Below, in pieces: positions 1 to 8,026 of a DNA stretch of 33,829 bases. The position numbers and the translations under genes are program-made. Under the pieces are notes generated by a model. That model made no database searches and was not told where the DNA came from. It worked only from the letters and a program-made list of their open reading frames with translations. Within the stretch, counting starts at the first letter, position 1; each line of letters starts with the position of its first letter. Where the stretch lies: positions 1 through 33,829 of the forward strand of contig SHZF01000048.1 in NCBI GenBank assembly GCA_009692425.1, given 5' to 3'. Source of the DNA: Myxococcales bacterium. GTDB lineage: Bacteria > Myxococcota_A > UBA9042.

Positions 1-1
1 C

Positions 2-832
2 TTCCAAGTCTACGATGGCGGCATGGTCGTGGCGCGCATGGCCCGGTTGGGGCCGCAGCGGTTCGATGTGCTGGTGGGGCTCGACGCGCTGGTGCGGCCG
101 CGGCCGGGATTCTCGGATCGCAGGCTGCGGGCGCGCGCCGAAGTGGGGCGGCTGTTCGACGGCGATCGGCTGCGTGTGGCCATGCGCGGCGAAGTGTTTG
201 CAGACCAGTTCATCGCATCGATCCAGGGGCCCGACGACCGCCCGCCCGACGCCCGCGGGGCCCTGCTCGAAGCGAGCCTGCGCTTGGGCCGGGTCGACGT
301 GGAGCGCATGCGCCATGTGGGTGTCGCCCTCGAACTGCGTCAGGCCATCGGCGCCCACTCGGACCGGGATGGCGCACGGCCGTGGTCCTCGCTTGTGGTC
401 GAAATGCAGGCATTCGCGGCCCCAGGCGTGCGCTGGAACGTGGCGCTGCGGACCCAGGCCGCCGTGCAGAACGCCACGCCGGTGCACCTGCGCGGTTTTC
501 TCGGCGGGCTCGACCGCGTGCGCGGCTACGTGGACAACCGGTTGCGGGCCGATGCCTACGCATTTGCCAACCTCGAAGTGCGCCACGTGACTTTTGATTC
601 GACCTGGCTCGCCGTGCTGCCAGTGGCGTTTCTCGATGCCGCTCTCGCCAACGACGACCGGCCGGGGCGCGGCTCGACGGGGCTGGTGGCGACGGGCGCG
701 GGGGTGCGCCTGCTGGTGCCCCGCTTCGTGCGGACGGGCCTGCGCATCGACGTCGCGGTGCCGCTGCGCGAGGCGACGTGCCGCACAGTGGCGTGTCCCG
801 GGCTCGCGGTCGGGGTGTACCAGTTCTTCTGA
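2..832 (+). CDS. Omp85/BamA-family outer membrane barrel, C-terminal part (5' cut by window edge)
   Basis: The frame is open to the left edge (reading FQVYDGGM before the first internal ATG at 23), so the gene starts outside the window. The visible 277 residues alternate polar and hydrophobic residues as beta-strands do. Around residues 160-190 they carry GGLDRVRGY followed by FANLEVR. A VRGY/VRGF motif is the signature of the loop that folds back into the barrel in Omp85 proteins (BamA, TamA, D15 surface antigen family), and it is normally followed by a strand of the ANLELR type. The protein ends in YQFF; a terminal aromatic is the usual outer-membrane sorting signal. POTRA domains would lie upstream and cannot be seen, so BamA, TamA and a patatin- or lipid-linked Omp85 cannot be told apart. 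The aminotransferase gene follows after 18 bp on the same strand. Confidence 0.72.
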   Translation, partial: FQVYDGGMVVARMARLGPQRFDVLVGLDALVRPRPGFSDRRLRARAEVGRLFDGDRLRVAMRGEVFADQFIASIQGPDDRPPDARGALLEASLRLGRVDVERMRHVGVALELRQAIGAHSDRDGARPWSSLVVEMQAFAAPGVRWNVALRTQAAVQNATPVHLRGFLGGLDRVRGYVDNRLRADAYAFANLEVRHVTFDSTWLAVLPVAFLDAALANDDRPGRGSTGLVATGAGVRLLVPRFVRTGLRIDVAVPLREATCRTVACPGLAVGVYQFF

Positions 833-850
833 ACCGGCTACCGTGCCGCC

Positions 851-1789
851 ATGCCGCCCATCCCGCACCGAGCCGTCGTCGCACTGCAGAATCCCGGCAC
901 CGAAGATTTCTGCATCGTGCCACCCCAAGAGGCGACGGTGTCGGCGTTCGACCGCAGCTTCCACTTCGGCGATTCGTTGTACGAGGTGGTGCGGACCTAC
1001 GCTGGCATCCCGTTCGCGCTCGCCGATCACCTGGCACGGCTGAAGGCGTCGGCACGCCATGCCGACTTTGGAGCGCTGCCCGCCGACGACCTGCTGCTCG
1101 ACATGGTGCGGCGGTCGGCGCGGGCCTTCTTTGCCCAGTTCGGCAATGTCGATGTGTACATCCGTGTCACGGTCAGCCGCGGCGTGGGCGATGTCTCGAT
1201 CGACCGACGCGATAGCGGGCCCGCGTATGCGGTCGTCGTCGTCAAGGACGTGCCGCAGCGACCCGACGGCATCGGCGGGCCTGGCGTGCATTGGGCCTTG
1301 GTGGCACGGCGGCGCAACGCGCCCGAGGCGTTGGACCCGGCGATGAAGTCAGGCAACTACCTCAACAACGTGCTCGCGCTGGCCGAAGCGCAGGCCGCGG
1401 GTGCCGAAGACGCGCTCCTGCTCGACGTACACGGCTTTGCGACCGAGGGGACCACGAGCAACTTCTTCGCGGTGGTCGATGGGCGCGTCCAGACGGCGCC
1501 GTCCGACGCGGGCATCCTGATCGGCGTGACGCGGGCGTTCGTGCTGCGCGCGTGCGTGGCGCTCGGCGTTCCCGTCGACGAGAGGCGATTTGGTCCGGAC
1601 GTGCTGTGGTCCGCCGACGAACTTTTCCTGTCGTCGTCCACGCGCGAGGTGCAGGCGATCACGCGGCTGTCGGGGCGCGCGATCGGCACTGGCGAACCCG
1701 GCCCCGTGACGTGTCGGGTCCACGGCGAGGTCCGGGCGGCCATCGCACGGTGGATGGCACAGCAACACAACGCATCGCTGTTCGGGTAG
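851..1789 (+). CDS. Class IV PLP-dependent aminotransferase (branched-chain or D-amino-acid aminotransferase / aminodeoxychorismate lyase fold)
   Basis: A 312-residue protein of normal length for PLP fold type IV. It has FDRSFHFGDSLYEVVRTY near residues 33-50, typical of the family's N-terminal lobe. The PLP-binding lysine is K166 in MKSGNYLNNVLA. E199 with TTSNFF follows and contacts the cofactor, and GITR-like GVTR near 225 binds phosphate. These residues are conserved in branched-chain aminotransferase (IlvE), D-amino acid aminotransferase (Dat) and aminodeoxychorismate lyase (PabC). Substrate cannot be assigned from sequence alone, although KSGNYLNN is most like IlvE/Dat. The ATG at 851 lacks a strong ribosome site. 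The gene is cytoplasmic and ends just before an interspersed repeat. Confidence 0.85.
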   Translation: MPPIPHRAVVALQNPGTEDFCIVPPQEATVSAFDRSFHFGDSLYEVVRTYAGIPFALADHLARLKASARHADFGALPADDLLLDMVRRSARAFFAQFGNVDVYIRVTVSRGVGDVSIDRRDSGPAYAVVVVKDVPQRPDGIGGPGVHWALVARRRNAPEALDPAMKSGNYLNNVLALAEAQAAGAEDALLLDVHGFATEGTTSNFFAVVDGRVQTAPSDAGILIGVTRAFVLRACVALGVPVDERRFGPDVLWSADELFLSSSTREVQAITRLSGRAIGTGEPGPVTCRVHGEVRAAIARWMAQQHNASLFG

Positions 1790-1790
1790 C

Positions 1791-1873
1791 TCATCCCAAA
1801 GCCCGCCGAATCGGATCGAGGGCTCGCGGCGAGCGAGCACTGAGCCGTATTCAAGGGATTTGGTATCACTCCG
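1791..1873. repeat. Short palindromic interspersed repeat, copy 1
   Basis: This 83-bp segment fills most of the gap between two convergent genes. Its right end (GAGCCG, ATTCAAGGGATTTGGTAT, AC) is nearly identical to the right end of the longer element at 13814-14104. Its two ends are imperfect inverted copies of each other. In the centre GCTCGC (1822-1827) and GCGAGC (1829-1834) form a perfect stem with one unpaired base, flanked by GAATCGG/GCCGTATTC pairing. The structure could act as a bidirectional terminator; that role is inferred from position and fold only. Confidence 0.7.
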
Positions 1874-1918
1874 TACCGTCGCGCGCCCGCAGGCAGGCGG
1901 GGCCGCCGTCGAGTGGGG

Positions 1919-3583
1919 CTACTTGGGCGCCAGCTTTGCCTCTTCCTTGCAGCCGAGGTCGACGCCGCCCTCGCACGCCGCGTGGAATTGGGCGCGCGCC
2001 TTCGCCGCGTCCTTCGGCGAACCGCGGCCCAACGCGTGCGCCCGGCCCGCTTGGAAGCAGGCGCCGGCCAGGCCATCGCGGCAATCCACTTCGTACAGGA
2101 GCAGCGCGCGGTTCCACATCTGGCCCGCGCGGTCGGGGTCCGGCTTCTGCCCGGCGCCCTGCTGATAGATGTTGCCCGCCGCTTCGCAACTGCGGGCCTC
2201 GCCGGCGTCGCAGGCCTTCTCGTGCAGTTCAGCGAGTCGCGCGCGCTCGAGTTGCACGCCCGCCCCGGGCGCATCGACGAGGTTGGCGAGCCCCGCGCAC
2301 GCCGTTCCGTCGCCGGCCTCGCACGCCGTTTCGTGCAGCGCGCGTGCGCGGGCCAGCGCGGCCTTGGCACGGTCGGGAGCCGGCGGCCCTCCGCGACCTT
2401 GGCCGACCAGGAAGGCGACCTGCGCGCAGCCGCCGGCATCGCCGCGGTCACATGCCGTCTGGAACGATGCCAGGGCCTTGGCGTCATCCTTTGCGACTCC
2501 GCGGCCATCGGCGAGCAGCAATCCGACGACCCGACATGACACGGCATCGCCGACCGCGCAGCCGCGATCGCCCGCGCGCGCGCCCGCTTCGGGGTCCGGC
2601 TTGCCGCCGCGCCCGCTGACGAGCAAGCCCGCGCTGCGCCCGCACGCGAACCCGTCGCCCGCCTGGCACGCCTTGTCGAGCGTTTCTCGGGCCGCCGCCA
2701 AACTGCGCGCCGTGCCGTGGCCGATTTCTTGCAGGTAGCCGAGCACGCCACAGCCCGCCGCGTTGCCTTCGGCGCAGGTGCGCTGGGCAGCGGCGACCGC
2801 GGCTGCGGGGTTGGCCGGGACACCCAGACCGCGCGCCTGCAACCGGGCCAGCCCCGCGCACCCGTCGCTGGCCTGCACCTTACACCCGCGCTCGTAGAAC
2901 TCGGCGGCCCGGGCGAAGTCGCGCGCGCCTCCCACGCCGCTCTCGCACATGCGCGCGGTCCGGACGCACGCGTCGGAATGCCCAGCCAAGCAAGATCTTC
3001 TGTAGAAATCCAGTGCATTCGAAGTGTTGGGCGCAGCGCCCTGCCCGGCCTCGGCCATCGCACCCAACCGGTTGCACGCCACGCCGCTGCCGCCTTCGCA
3101 CGCCTTGCCCAGCAGGTCGAGCGCGCGGACAAACCACTCGACGGCGCGTGCGGCACCGCCACCCGACTCCAGCATCGCACCCGCCTCGGTGCACGCGCCG
3201 CCGTCGCCACCCTTGCACGCGCTCTCGTAGAGTCCCTGGGCGCGTACCGGGTCGGCCGCTGCGCCCCGGCCCGCTTTGAGGGCGCCAGCCAGCAGGATGC
3301 AGCCCTCCGGGTCCTGCTTGCCGCACGCAGTCTCGAACGCGCGGGCTGCCGCCGCGGGATCCTTCGCCACACCTTGGCCGGCGTCGAGCTTGCGGCCCCA
3401 CATCGTGCACGCCGGGCCGCGGCCTTCGTTGCACGCGTTCTCGACAGGATCGCCAGCGTCGGCGGTCGCCTCCGACCCAGGCGCAGTCGGTTCAACCGGC
3501 GGCGCACCACAAGCGGCAACGCCGACCCAAACGGCAAGCGCCATGACGTGCAGGATCGGAGTCCAAGTCGGCAGCAGACGCAT
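1919..3583 (-). CDS. Sel1-like repeat lipoprotein with paired cysteines
   Basis: A 554-residue exported lipoprotein made almost wholly of Sel1-like (TPR-related) helical repeats. The signal peptide ends in VGVAAC, giving lipidation at C25. From about residue 50 to the end there are about 14 units with two cysteines spaced C-x7-C (for example ACEGGSGVAC, ACQAGDGFAC), each followed by a G-x-G turn. This pairing is like the Helicobacter Hcp proteins, where each repeat is locked by a disulfide, which fits an oxidising periplasm or cell surface. Such solenoids bind other proteins; the partner is unknown. ATG at 3583 is chosen because GAGGTG lies five bases upstream and it starts the signal peptide cleanly; a TTG ten codons earlier has less support. 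It is the last gene of a minus-strand group of four. Confidence 0.9.
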   Translation of the reverse strand: MRLLPTWTPILHVMALAVWVGVAACGAPPVEPTAPGSEATADAGDPVENACNEGRGPACTMWGRKLDAGQGVAKDPAAAARAFETACGKQDPEGCILLAGALKAGRGAAADPVRAQGLYESACKGGDGGACTEAGAMLESGGGAARAVEWFVRALDLLGKACEGGSGVACNRLGAMAEAGQGAAPNTSNALDFYRRSCLAGHSDACVRTARMCESGVGGARDFARAAEFYERGCKVQASDGCAGLARLQARGLGVPANPAAAVAAAQRTCAEGNAAGCGVLGYLQEIGHGTARSLAAARETLDKACQAGDGFACGRSAGLLVSGRGGKPDPEAGARAGDRGCAVGDAVSCRVVGLLLADGRGVAKDDAKALASFQTACDRGDAGGCAQVAFLVGQGRGGPPAPDRAKAALARARALHETACEAGDGTACAGLANLVDAPGAGVQLERARLAELHEKACDAGEARSCEAAGNIYQQGAGQKPDPDRAGQMWNRALLLYEVDCRDGLAGACFQAGRAHALGRGSPKDAAKARAQFHAACEGGVDLGCKEEAKLAPK

Positions 3584-3664
3584 GGCACACCTCGCGAGAA
3601 ACGGAGGCGGCAAGCCTAGACGCCCGCGGCCCGGAAGTCGACTCGGGACGCGCGCCGCAGACGC

Positions 3665-4624
3665 CTACTTCGCCTTGCCCGGCACCGGCAAGACCTGGCC
3701 GAGCGATGTCACGACCGGCTCGGTCGTCGCGATGCCTTCAAGCACGGCATCAACCCGCGTGCCCAGAACCGCCTTGACCTTGCCGGGGTACATCATGCCC
3801 ACCCAAGGCGCCTGCACGGCTTGCCCCACCTTGAGCTTGGGCGCCAGCGGAATCGGGGTCAGGTCCTTCGTCGCGAACGCCGACGCCCGCCAGTTGAAGC
3901 GCAGCGCCAGCCACTGGTCGCCCGACTCCGCCACCAAGAGCACGAGGATCGGCCTGCCATCGTCCTGCGCGACGGCAAAGTTGCCCGGCGCGAGTCCTTC
4001 GGTCTGCCTGGTCACCTCGGACAGGGTCTTGACCGCCACGAGCTTGTCATCGCCCCACGTGTGCGGCAGGTCCGTGTAGCGAACGTGCACCTTGTCGGGC
4101 GCCTCGAGCTTGACGACCGTCGCGTGCTTCAGGCTCGACGCCCACTCGGCCAGCACCATGTCGCCGGGCTTGACGCTGTCGATTTTGGCGATGCCGCCGG
4201 GGATCACGAAGAGTCCCGTGCTCTTGAACGACCCGCCGCCCAGTTCGCGGATGGTCAGGTCGTCGCCGCGCACATTGCCCATTTCATGCGCGAAGAGGTG
4301 GTAGACCGCCGAGGCGTTCGTGTAGCTGCGGTCCTTGCCCTGGGTCAGCACGTAGACGCGGTCGCCTTCCTTCGCCGCCGTACCGCGCAGAGGCAGGCCC
4401 CAGCCGTTCTTCGCGGGGTCGGGAGCGGGAGGTTCCGCGGCAGACTCGGTGGCCCCGGCCGCAGGCTCGACGGGCGTGGCAGTCGTCGGTTCGGGCACGG
4501 GCGCCGGCGCAGCCACAGCCGGCGGTGCGACGGGCAACGCGGCGACCGGGGCGGCTTTCTTGCAGCCGGATGCCATCACAGCCACCACGCCAGAGCACAG
4601 GAAGAGCAAGCGGAGAGCGGGCAT
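3665..4624 (-). CDS. Lipoprotein with Tudor/SH3-like small barrels
   Basis: A 319-residue lipoprotein. The signal peptide ends VMASGC, lipidated at C21. A Pro/Ala-rich linker runs to about residue 70, which may span the periplasm. The folded part has at least two stretches with the pattern of Tudor/agenet-like barrels: residues about 150-196 (KPGDMVLAEW, then ATVVKLEAPDKVHVRYTD) and about 263-300 (KVGQAVQAPW, then YPGKVKAV). A third, less clear one lies at about 209-258. The domain call is by eye. The ATG at 4624 sits seven bases after GAGGAC, so it is preferred over the ATG at 4630. The gene lies 80 bp upstream of the Sel1 lipoprotein and 69 bp downstream of another lipoprotein, which suggests one transcript for envelope proteins. 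Confidence 0.8.
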   Translation of the reverse strand: MPALRLLFLCSGVVAVMASGCKKAAPVAALPVAPPAVAAPAPVPEPTTATPVEPAAGATESAAEPPAPDPAKNGWGLPLRGTAAKEGDRVYVLTQGKDRSYTNASAVYHLFAHEMGNVRGDDLTIRELGGGSFKSTGLFVIPGGIAKIDSVKPGDMVLAEWASSLKHATVVKLEAPDKVHVRYTDLPHTWGDDKLVAVKTLSEVTRQTEGLAPGNFAVAQDDGRPILVLLVAESGDQWLALRFNWRASAFATKDLTPIPLAPKLKVGQAVQAPWVGMMYPGKVKAVLGTRVDAVLEGIATTEPVVTSLGQVLPVPGKAK

Positions 4625-4693
4625 CGGCATGTCCTCGGCAGGGGCACCGCGCTGCGGGGGCAAGGGCGGGCGCGGAAAATCGCACGGCAGGCG

Positions 4694-5338
4694 TCAGAAG
4701 CGGTCGAACTTCCAGCCCTGTTCCGTGCGCCGCACGATGGGCTTGAGTTGTCCGCCGCCGGGCAACTGGGCTTCGACCTGGCGCGTGCCGGTCGCGTCGC
4801 CGGGGCGGACGTCGAGCGCCACCCCTGCTTCGGCGGCGCGCTCGAACCGATCGAGGTGGCGCCACAAGCGGTCGCCGTGCTTGGCGACCGTGTCGAGCAG
4901 GCGTTCGTGGAACGCATCGGTGACGAAGGGGCGCAGGGCCTCCACATCATGCCGTTTCGCCGCGACGCCGAAGCGACGGAACAGCACCTTGAGCTGCACG
5001 CCTTCGGCAGCCTCGGCCGTCGCATCGTCTCCCACGCGCAGACCCGGCAGGCGGCCATCGCCGAGGTCAAGTTCGCGTTGGGCCAGGCCGACCGGCGGCG
5101 GGTCGCGCCGCACAGGGTAGGCAGCGGGTGCAACAGGCACGGCGACTTCGGCAGGCGCAACCAGGGCAGGATGGGCGGGTGGTGCCGTCGCGTGACTGCC
5201 GCGGGCGACGTGACCCGTTCCCGCACAACGCTCCGGCTCGACACGGCAATCGACCGGCTCGCTGCACGCGACGGCAGCCATCGCGACGCCCATGGCCCAA
5301 CTCGACACGCGAAGAACCTGCATCGAAAACATCATCAT
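4694..5338 (-). CDS. Lipoprotein with possible NTF2-like C-terminal domain
   Basis: A 214-residue protein with a signal peptide ending AAVAC (lipid site C25), then a Pro/Ala-rich, low-complexity stretch to about residue 90. The C-terminal 100 residues hold a helical part (VLFRRFGVAAKRHDVEALRPF) followed by strands and an ending GWKFDRF. A helix containing a D-x-x-x-L-x-P-F step and a terminal GWK-[IF]-D-R strand are common in NTF2-like/SnoaL-type folds, so that family is a guess rather than a firm call. The start codon directly follows the stop of the PPIase gene (TAG then ATGATGATG), so translation is probably coupled. ATG at 5338 is taken; 5335, 5332 or 5323 are possible. Confidence 0.75.
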   Translation of the reverse strand: MMMFSMQVLRVSSWAMGVAMAAVACSEPVDCRVEPERCAGTGHVARGSHATAPPAHPALVAPAEVAVPVAPAAYPVRRDPPPVGLAQRELDLGDGRLPGLRVGDDATAEAAEGVQLKVLFRRFGVAAKRHDVEALRPFVTDAFHERLLDTVAKHGDRLWRHLDRFERAAEAGVALDVRPGDATGTRQVEAQLPGGGQLKPIVRRTEQGWKFDRF

Positions 5339-5914
5339 CTACTCGCGCACCACCCGCACGCTTCGAATCGTCACGGGCTGGTGCGGCCGGTCCTCGCGGT
5401 TGCGCCCGACCGCGGCGATCGCCAGCACGACGTCGAGGCTGGCCTGGTTGGCGACTTCGCCGAACACGGTGTGCTTGTTGTCGAGGAAGGGCGTGGGCGC
5501 GCACGTGACAAAAAACTGGCTGCCGTTGGTATTCGGGCCCGCGTTGGCCATCGACAGGGTGCCGGCCTTGTCGTGGCGCAGCGTCGGGTGGAATTCGTCG
5601 GTGAATTCCCAGCCCGGCCCGCCGGTGCCGTCGCCCTTGGGGCAGCCGCCTTGGATCATGAACCCCGGAATCACGCGGTGGAAAAGCAGCCCGTCGAAGT
5701 ACGGCCGACTCTCCTGCTGCTTGGTGATCGGGTTCGTCGAGGGCGTGGCTCCCTCGGCGAGCTGCAGAAAATTCGTCACGGTTTTAGGAGCTTTGTCGAC
5801 ATGCAGCCGCAACTCGATTGCACCCATCGAGGTTTCGAGCGTGGCGCGCACGGTTCGCGCAGCCTCCAAGGGCTGGATCGTCTTGAGCACTTTCTTGTTG
5901 CTGAACAGGGCCAT
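5339..5914 (-). CDS. Cyclophilin-type peptidyl-prolyl cis-trans isomerase
   Basis: A 191-residue cyclophilin that speeds proline isomerisation during folding. The core is complete: [18 protein letters not shown] (catalytic Arg in FHR), a [10 protein letters not shown] loop, [16 protein letters not shown], and [12 protein letters not shown]. The Trp that binds cyclosporin in human cyclophilin A (WLDGKH) is Phe here, as in many bacterial enzymes. There is no signal peptide; the N-terminus [20 protein letters not shown] is a 25-residue charged extension, so the protein is probably cytoplasmic. The start at 5914 has AGGA eight to ten bases upstream. The frame stays open for another 770 bp upstream, but that part is antisense to the glycosyltransferase and is not coding. 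It is the first gene of a minus-strand group that continues with three lipoproteins. Confidence 0.93.
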   Translation of the reverse strand: MALFSNKKVLKTIQPLEAARTVRATLETSMGAIELRLHVDKAPKTVTNFLQLAEGATPSTNPITKQQESRPYFDGLLFHRVIPGFMIQGGCPKGDGTGGPGWEFTDEFHPTLRHDKAGTLSMANAGPNTNGSQFFVTCAPTPFLDNKHTVFGEVANQASLDVVLAIAAVGRNREDRPHQPVTIRSVRVVRE

Positions 5915-5955
5915 GGCAAAGTTCCTGCGCGGGCCGACGCGGCGGCGGGCGGCGG

Positions 5956-5984
5956 AATGTAGGGGAATTCGTGCCGACAGGCAA
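5956..5984 (-). promoter_or_regulatory. Candidate sigma-70 promoter for the PPIase-lipoprotein group
   Basis: On the minus strand TTGCCT (5984-5979) is followed after 17 bases by TACATT (5961-5956). Transcription would begin near 5949, leaving a leader of about 35 bases before the ATG at 5914. The spacing is ideal and the -10 keeps TA...T. No experimental support. Confidence 0.45.
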
Positions 5985-6041
5985 TTGCCGCGTGCTGGGC
6001 TCGGACCCTCCTTGGACTTCGCGATAGCAACGATGAACCCC

Positions 6042-6069
6042 TTGACCCCGCGCAACGCGCCGCTATCGT
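6042..6069 (+). promoter_or_regulatory. Candidate sigma-70 promoter for the glycosyltransferase
   Basis: TTGACC (6042-6047) and TATCGT (6064-6069) are separated by 16 bases and lie about 55 bp before the GTG start at 6122. The pair has the same layout as the rplC promoter at 7158. It is divergent from the PPIase promoter candidate in the same 207-bp gap. Confidence 0.4.
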
Positions 6070-6121
6070 CCGCCCGCCGCGCCCCGCGCTCCCCAGCACG
6101 CCAAGCGTCGGCGGAGGCCGC

Positions 6122-6835
6122 GTGAAGCTGTCGGTTGTCATCCCCTGCTACAACGAGCGTGCGACGATTCGCGATATCGTGGCGCGCGTGCTGGAGCAGC
6201 CCTATGAGTTCGAACTCATCATCGTCGATGACGGCTCGACCGACGGGACCCGCGACCTGTTGCCGAGTCTCGAGCGCGACCACGAATGCGTGCGCGTCCT
6301 GCTGCAGCCACAGAACTGCGGCAAGGGTGCGGCGCTGCGGCGCGGATTCGAGGTGGCCACGGGCGACATCGTGATCGTGCAAGACGCTGACCTCGAGTAC
6401 GACCCGGCGGAGTACGCGCGCCTCATCCAGCCCATCCTCGACGGCAATGCCGACGTGGTGTACGGCTCGCGTTTCGCCGGCACGACGCGGCGCGTGCTGT
6501 ATTTCTGGCACTCGGTCGGCAACCAGATGCTGACGATGCTGTCGAACATGGCCACCGACCTGAACCTGACCGACATGGAGACCTGCTACAAGGTGTTCCG
6601 GCGCGAGGTCATCCAGTCCGTGCGGCTTGAAGAGGATCGCTTTGGCATCGAACCTGAGATCACGGCGAAACTCGCCGCAGTCCACGGCCTGCGCATCTAT
6701 GAAGTGCCGATCGGGTACAACGGGCGCACGTACGACGAAGGCAAGAAGATTGGGCTGAAGGATGCGTTTCGTGCGGTTTATGTCATCGGCAAGTATGCGA
6801 TGCTGACCCGTGTCCGGCGCCCCACTGGCCGATAA
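6122..6835 (+). CDS. Family 2 glycosyltransferase, dolichol-phosphate-mannose-synthase-like
   Basis: A 237-residue GT-A fold enzyme that transfers a sugar from a nucleotide sugar, probably to a polyprenyl phosphate lipid at the inner membrane face. Motifs run in order: [10 protein letters not shown] (residues 4-13), [11 protein letters not shown] with D36-D37, [12 protein letters not shown] (65-76), the metal-binding DAD at 88-90, and VVYGSRF. The later [11 protein letters not shown] and [12 protein letters not shown] stretches match the DPM1/GtrB-type subgroup. No transmembrane segments follow the catalytic domain, unlike GtrB, so it resembles the soluble DPM1-like form. The start is GTG with GGAGG six bases upstream. 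The gene appears to stand alone, with its own promoter candidate at 6042. Confidence 0.88.
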   Translation: MKLSVVIPCYNERATIRDIVARVLEQPYEFELIIVDDGSTDGTRDLLPSLERDHECVRVLLQPQNCGKGAALRRGFEVATGDIVIVQDADLEYDPAEYARLIQPILDGNADVVYGSRFAGTTRRVLYFWHSVGNQMLTMLSNMATDLNLTDMETCYKVFRREVIQSVRLEEDRFGIEPEITAKLAAVHGLRIYEVPIGYNGRTYDEGKKIGLKDAFRAVYVIGKYAMLTRVRRPTGR

Positions 6836-7157
6836 GGTATCGTGCGGTGGCGACCGGCCTGGGCGATTGCCGCAGCGTACCCACCTGCACCATCGAAACG
6901 AATCAGGGTGCGGTCACGCAACGTAGGAGACGAACAGCACCTCGGCGAGGATGCGTTGGCGCCCGCGCCGGCTGCGAGGATTGCGGGCGGTGGAGAAAAG
7001 CTTGAAAAGTCGATGATATCCGCTCATGACCCGGCACTTTCTTTTCGCCGGATCACGGCCGCACGGGATGTGCCTGATCGCACAACGTATTATCTGTCAA
7101 TCACTTTCGCTAGTTTGCGGTTCTTGCGGTCGCCCTGTGTGCGAGCGCGACCCACAG
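6836..7157 (+). other. Intergenic region without a recognisable gene
   Basis: This stretch between the glycosyltransferase and the rplC promoter has no frame with convincing coding character. It contains an AT-richer patch at about 6995-7125, which could hold additional regulatory sites, but I see no RNA gene, repeat or clear second promoter. Confidence 0.5.
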
Positions 7158-7185
7158 TTGACACTCGCAGCCTTGCCGCTACACT
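7158..7185 (+). promoter_or_regulatory. Strong sigma-70-type promoter for rplC
   Basis: A perfect TTGACA at 7158-7163 is followed, after 16 bases, by TACACT at 7180-7185. This is the best promoter match I found in the window. Transcription would start near 7192 and leave an untranslated leader of about 165 bases before the rplC ATG. Such a leader is long enough for translational control, but I see no known ribosomal-protein leader structure in it. Confidence 0.6.
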
Positions 7186-7357
7186 CCGCGCCCCTTCTGC
7201 CTCCCGCAGGCAAGGGCCGCCGACGCTTGGAGCCAACACGCCCAAGCCTCTCGCGCGGATTAGCGGGCGCCGCGGCAAAGGCCGACCCAGCGCGCCCCGA
7301 CCCACCGCGCTTCGCCCCGCCGCTTGCGGGCTCCGACCAGCGCAGGAGAAGCCAGCC

Positions 7358-8005
7358 ATGCACAAGGGACTTTTCGGCCGCAAGATCGGCATGACTCAGA
7401 CGTTCGACTCCGAAGGCAACAAGGTTGCCGTCACGGTGCTCGAAGTCGGCCCCTGCCCCGTCGTCCGCGTGAAGACGACGAACGGCAAGGACGGCTACGA
7501 CGCGATCGTCATCGGCTTCGGCGCGCGCAAGCCCAAACACACGACCAAGCCCTACGGCGGGCAATTCAAGGCGGCCGGCATCGAGCCGACCCTGCACCTG
7601 CGCGAAATGCGGGTCACGGCCAACGACGTGGACGGCGTCGAAGCGGGGCTCGTGCTCGATGCGGCGGCCTTCAGCGTCGGCCAGAAGGTCGATGTGGTCG
7701 CGCGCACGAAGGGCCGCGGTTTCACCGGCGTGATCAAGCGCCACAACTTCCACATGCCCAAGGCGAGCCACGGTACGCACGAGGTGTTCCGCCACGGCGG
7801 CTCGCTCGGCACGCGCACGACGCCCGGTCGCGTGTTCCTCGGCAAGAAGATGGCGGGCCGCTACGGTTTCGAGCGCGTCACGGCGCAGAACTTGACGGTG
7901 ACGCAGGTCGATGTCACGCAGAACCTCGTCGTGGTCAGGGGCTCCGTGCCCGGGCCGAACGGCGCGGTGGTTTGGATTCAAGAAGCGGTGCGGACGGTCA
8001 AGTAG
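7358..8005 (+). CDS. rplC: 50S ribosomal protein L3 (uL3)
   Basis: A 215-residue L3, an early assembly protein of the large subunit that binds the 3' end of 23S rRNA and reaches toward the peptidyl transferase centre. The start GLFGRKIGMTQTF, the central KGRGFTGVIKRHNF, and GGSLGTRTTPGRVFLGKKMAG are diagnostic. Both glutamines of the E. coli GQNQTPG segment, which includes the site methylated by PrmB, are threonine here, as in other bacteria lacking that site. The ATG at 7358 has AGGAGA eight bases upstream; the frame is open further upstream, but that part lacks L3 character. L3 is normally the second gene of the S10 operon, yet neither rpsJ upstream nor rplD downstream is present. The next genes are two unknowns and hemC. 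Confidence 0.96.
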   Translation: MHKGLFGRKIGMTQTFDSEGNKVAVTVLEVGPCPVVRVKTTNGKDGYDAIVIGFGARKPKHTTKPYGGQFKAAGIEPTLHLREMRVTANDVDGVEAGLVLDAAAFSVGQKVDVVARTKGRGFTGVIKRHNFHMPKASHGTHEVFRHGGSLGTRTTPGRVFLGKKMAGRYGFERVTAQNLTVTQVDVTQNLVVVRGSVPGPNGAVVWIQEAVRTVK

Positions 8006-8026
8006 CCGCGGCACAGGCGGCGCGAG

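Noticed and set aside
1919-3500. Regularly spaced repeats that might be read as a CRISPR or DNA repeat array
   Set aside because: The spacing reflects Sel1 protein repeats in a coding frame; DNA units differ in sequence and length.
5915-6685. Upstream extension of the PPIase frame to 448 codons
   Set aside because: The extra part is antisense to the glycosyltransferase. A good ribosome site and the start of cyclophilin-like sequence are at 5914.
6842-7357. Extension of rplC upstream to a 387-residue protein
   Set aside because: The added part crosses a clear promoter and has no ribosomal protein character. L3 starts at 7358 with a good ribosome site.
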